Origin: JBEKIK01 sp049509395
Lineage (GTDB): Bacteria; Planctomycetota; Planctomycetia; Pirellulales; Thermoguttaceae
Length of the DNA: 15,166 nt
Assembly (NCBI GenBank): GCA_049509395.1
Contig: JBEKZY010000101.1
Span: 1 to 15,166 of the forward strand
Direction: 5' to 3'
The notes beneath the pieces are model-generated. The model was not told the DNA's origin and searched no databases. It worked only from the letters and a program-made list of their open reading frames with translations. Below, piece after piece: positions 12,994 through 15,166 of the stretch. Position 1 is the stretch's first letter; every line of letters starts with the position of its first letter. The position numbers were made by a program, and so were the translations under genes.

Positions 12994-13298
12994 AAGTTCA
13001 ACGGGCTCGCATCATTGGCGGGCAATTATGATAATTGCGTTAACAGGACAAATTCGATTTCTTTATCCCCCACTTGAGTCGATCCTATACCCCAAAATTG
13101 TCGTAATTGGCCAAATATTCCTCTAGACGAACGGGTACTTGAAAAGTTAAAATGGGGTGAGTTTACATGGCCAGTTTTCTCTCCTGTAAAAGTGAGTTTG
13201 GACGTTCAATCTCGCTTCCGGCGGAGTGGGTATAGGCTCGGATGCCTGACAAAACCCGTTCCGCCTGCTAATTTCAGTTTTTCAACTTAAGGTGTCTC
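12994..13298. other. Intergenic region with a 17-bp palindrome
   Basis: This 305-bp gap between the dehydrogenase and kinase genes has a perfect palindrome GCAATTAT-G-ATAATTGC at 13022-13038, 28 bp after the dehydrogenase stop. The 3' end carries AAGGTG a few bases before the kinase ATG. No terminator with T-tract and no confident promoter were seen. Confidence 0.5.
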
Positions 13299-14411
13299 AT
13301 GTGCAGCACGACGTTCCTCGAGGGAAGCGCCACCAGGACTTGGGGAGGGCATCAGGTTAAACGATGTCCCGATGAACTATTACTCCGCTACCGCGGCATC
13401 TTGGATGAACAACGCCTTAGTTGGACCCAGCATCATCGGTTGATGAAATTATTGGGGTCCGGAGGACAGGGGGTTGTTTACCTGACCGAGCGCCGCGGCA
13501 CCGACGGTTTTACGCTGCCGGTGGCGCTGAAAGTTTTTTCGCCCGAACGTTACGAAGACGAACGCGCTTACGACGAGGCCATGGGCCGGATGGCCCAGGT
13601 CGCGGGCCGCGTTTCCCAAATCCAACAGGACAACCTGCTGGACGTGCATAACTGGGTCGAGCGCGACCGCATTCGCATGATGGAAATGGAATGGGTCGAT
13701 GGTTTCGACCTTGCCCGGCTCTTGACCCGCAAGATGCTGGAACTGATTCATAACAGGGTGAGCAACAAGCGCTGGGATTACGTCAACCAGGTGATAGTCA
13801 CCGAGGGGCCGATCCAGCCCAGGCTAAAGCCGGGCATAGCCATGGCCGTGGTCCGCGATTGCCTGGCGGCCCTGGCCGCGCTGCACCGGGAAAATATCGT
13901 GCACGGCGATCTGAAACCCTCGAACATCATGCTCAAGCGCACCGGCAACGCCAAAATGGTGGACCTCGGCTCGGCAATCGACCTGGATCAAAAGCCCTCG
14001 CGCCGCACCTGCACGCCCACTTATGCCGCTCCCGAGGTCCTCGAAGGCGGCGATTGCACCCCGCGGAGCGACCTGGCCAGCCTGGGCTACGTGCTGATTG
14101 AAATGCTGTCCGGGGCGCCCACTTTCTCGGGACTGACGAATTTCCGCGACCTGTTGGAGGCCAAGCGTTTCCTCGCCCAGCGCCTGCCGCACATCCTGCC
14201 CGAAGAAATCGTGCGCAACGATCTGTTGATGAATTTCTGCCGCGGGCTGGTAGCGCCCGATCCCATGCGGCGCTTCCCCAGCGCCGAGGCGGCCGATTTG
14301 GTGAAGGAAGGAGCCGCCAGTTTCCACAGGCAGCTCATCAAGGTCGATTTGGCCAGCGAGTACGATAATGAAATTCGCCTGTGGTTGGAAGAGATTAAAG
14401 AACTGGATTAG
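13299..14411 (+). CDS. Eukaryotic-type serine/threonine protein kinase
   Basis: The 370-aa product has the full kinase order: glycine-rich loop GSGGQGVVY (53-61), VALK with K78, the catalytic loop HGDLKPSN (202-209; Gly replaces the usual Arg of HRD), the metal-binding DLG (222-224, for DFG), YAAPEV with A-P-E at 244-246, and the subdomain IX Asp in RSDLASLGYVLIEM. All catalytic residues needed for activity (K78, D204, N209, D222) are present. A ~45-residue insertion, LLTRKMLELIHNRVSNKR onward, follows the hinge. No transmembrane helix or sensor domain is attached, unlike many planctomycete kinases, so it is soluble. AAGGTG lies 4 nt before the ATG. Targets are unknown; it converges on the partial kinase-like gene at the right edge. 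Confidence 0.93.
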   Translation: MCSTTFLEGSATRTWGGHQVKRCPDELLLRYRGILDEQRLSWTQHHRLMKLLGSGGQGVVYLTERRGTDGFTLPVALKVFSPERYEDERAYDEAMGRMAQVAGRVSQIQQDNLLDVHNWVERDRIRMMEMEWVDGFDLARLLTRKMLELIHNRVSNKRWDYVNQVIVTEGPIQPRLKPGIAMAVVRDCLAALAALHRENIVHGDLKPSNIMLKRTGNAKMVDLGSAIDLDQKPSRRTCTPTYAAPEVLEGGDCTPRSDLASLGYVLIEMLSGAPTFSGLTNFRDLLEAKRFLAQRLPHILPEEIVRNDLLMNFCRGLVAPDPMRRFPSAEAADLVKEGAASFHRQLIKVDLASEYDNEIRLWLEEIKELD

Positions 14412-14568
14412 TGCATATCGCATGGACGTGAAGTGTGCAACCGTCCCGATTTTCCGGGTTAGTTAAGCGGAAAAATACTGCACGTAAATTCGATATGCTT
14501 CAGTCTTTCGTTTAGAGTGTAAGTTGCGCGAGCGCAAATCGTAATCCGGATAATTAAAGTTGCGACCT
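14412..14568. other. Convergent intergenic spacer
   Basis: A short gap between convergent genes. It holds a 6-bp inverted repeat TTGCGC-GA-GCGCAA at 14524-14537 and a weak CCCG/CGGG hairpin at 14445-14458. Neither is followed by a T-run strong enough to call a terminator. Confidence 0.4.
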
Positions 14569-15166
14569 CTACGGTTCGAGTGTTTCAGATTTTTTAAATA
14601 GATTGCTGGCAATATTAGCCATTTTCCGCAGGGCGCGAGAGCGGCGGCTGTTTGGGGGAGCAAGCAAAACGCGGATTTTTCTAAACAATAAGGCAAGCTT
14701 CCAAGATTTGCTGCTTGTTATTCCGGCTACTTGGGTTGATAGCGTTTGCACCTGGGTTGTGAGCGTCTGAATTAATTGCTCACGTTCCGCCACATGGGCT
14801 TGGGCCTTAGTCAATAATGCTCTATGCCGTTGGCTCTGCAGCAACAATTGATTGATGATTAGTTGTTCGTTATTGGTTGCCGCGGAAAGTCGTGCATTGC
14901 CATCCCCGCTAATTGCGGCAAATAATTGTTTTAAGCAATCCAAATTTGTCATTCTTGCCGATCTATCTTCTTCAGTCATTAGTTCGATGACAAGATCGAA
15001 TTTCGGGTGCTTGTGCCGGTTGATGGAGTCAAGTATTTTACCCATTGAATAAATATCATTGTGCAAACCGTCGAGCGGCCTGCCATCCGCATTTAAGGTA
15101 GTTGGGGTAAAAAAAGCGTTATTTTTGGATATCGCCCATCCAAAATCTATTAGAACAGGCTTTTTA
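14569..15166 (-). CDS. Kinase C-lobe plus coiled-coil protein, C-terminal part (WbdD-like)
   Basis: A frame enters from the right edge and encodes 198 residues to a TAG at 14571-14569. It begins KKPVLIDFGWAIS, a kinase DFG motif (D7-F8-G9), followed by HNDIYSMGKILDS (35-47), the subdomain IX Asp and its helix. So this is the C-lobe of a protein-kinase-like domain. Residues ~100-149 form a coiled coil with heptads (LIQTLTTQVQTLSTQV), then SSKSWKLALLFRKIRVLL (151 onward), the 'S.SWk...plR' tail seen in surface-polysaccharide enzymes, and a basic amphipathic end. Kinase plus coiled coil plus basic tail recalls WbdD, which caps O-antigen chains. The methyltransferase half, if any, lies outside the window. 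The assignment to that pathway is inference. Confidence 0.7.
   Translation of the reverse strand, partial: KKPVLIDFGWAISKNNAFFTPTTLNADGRPLDGLHNDIYSMGKILDSINRHKHPKFDLVIELMTEEDRSARMTNLDCLKQLFAAISGDGNARLSAATNNEQLIINQLLLQSQRHRALLTKAQAHVAEREQLIQTLTTQVQTLSTQVAGITSSKSWKLALLFRKIRVLLAPPNSRRSRALRKMANIASNLFKKSETLEP

Noticed and set aside
14463..14696. 77-codon minus-strand frame near the right edge
   Set aside because: It overlaps the C-terminal end of the kinase/coiled-coil gene in another frame and has no recognisable features.

Overview
This 15.2 kb window looks like chromosomal DNA of a Planctomycetota bacterium, probably Phycisphaerae-like or a related uncultured lineage. The grounds are a Tat-exported Gfo/Idh/MocA oxidoreductase with a close paralog, a DoxX-family membrane protein, a secreted GH29 alpha-L-fucosidase, a eukaryotic-type Ser/Thr kinase, and several intergenic palindromic repeats of the 'cacgggctggaagcccgtg' type that I know from planctomycete genomes. 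The lineage call is inference from content. No rRNA, tRNA, CRISPR array, transposase or phage gene was seen.

Layout from the left: the 5' part of a PAS-domain sensor gene (minus, cut by the window edge); a weakly supported small ORF; a stand-alone FMN glutamate-synthase-like protein with a clear intrinsic terminator and a structured leader (minus); an AT-rich gap holding a palindromic repeat flanked by 14-bp direct repeats; a small polyhydroxyalkanoate-system family protein (minus); then a minus-strand run of PIN toxin, small antitoxin and GH29 fucosidase, with a 4-nt overlap and a 1-nt gap. Next come a thiamine-binding MTH1187-family protein and a tight minus-strand cluster, in transcription order: DoxX protein, Tat-signal Gfo/Idh/MocA, second Gfo/Idh/MocA whose Tat hydrophobic core is replaced by polar residues, and a helical protein of unknown function whose C-terminus is encoded by a palindromic repeat. 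To the right, a repeat-rich gap separates this cluster from a divergent D-2-hydroxyacid dehydrogenase (plus) and a Ser/Thr kinase (plus). The right edge holds the C-terminal part of a minus-strand kinase/coiled-coil protein resembling O-antigen chain terminators of the WbdD type.

Functional reading: the fucosidase, the sugar-type oxidoreductases and the 2-hydroxyacid dehydrogenase fit polysaccharide and sugar-acid catabolism. The DoxX-Gfo-Gfo-helical-protein cluster is the best candidate for an undescribed system. All four members carry helical, charged insertions or domains. One oxidoreductase keeps and one has lost its export signal, which suggests an envelope-associated redox complex with a cytoplasmic counterpart. 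That model is inference.
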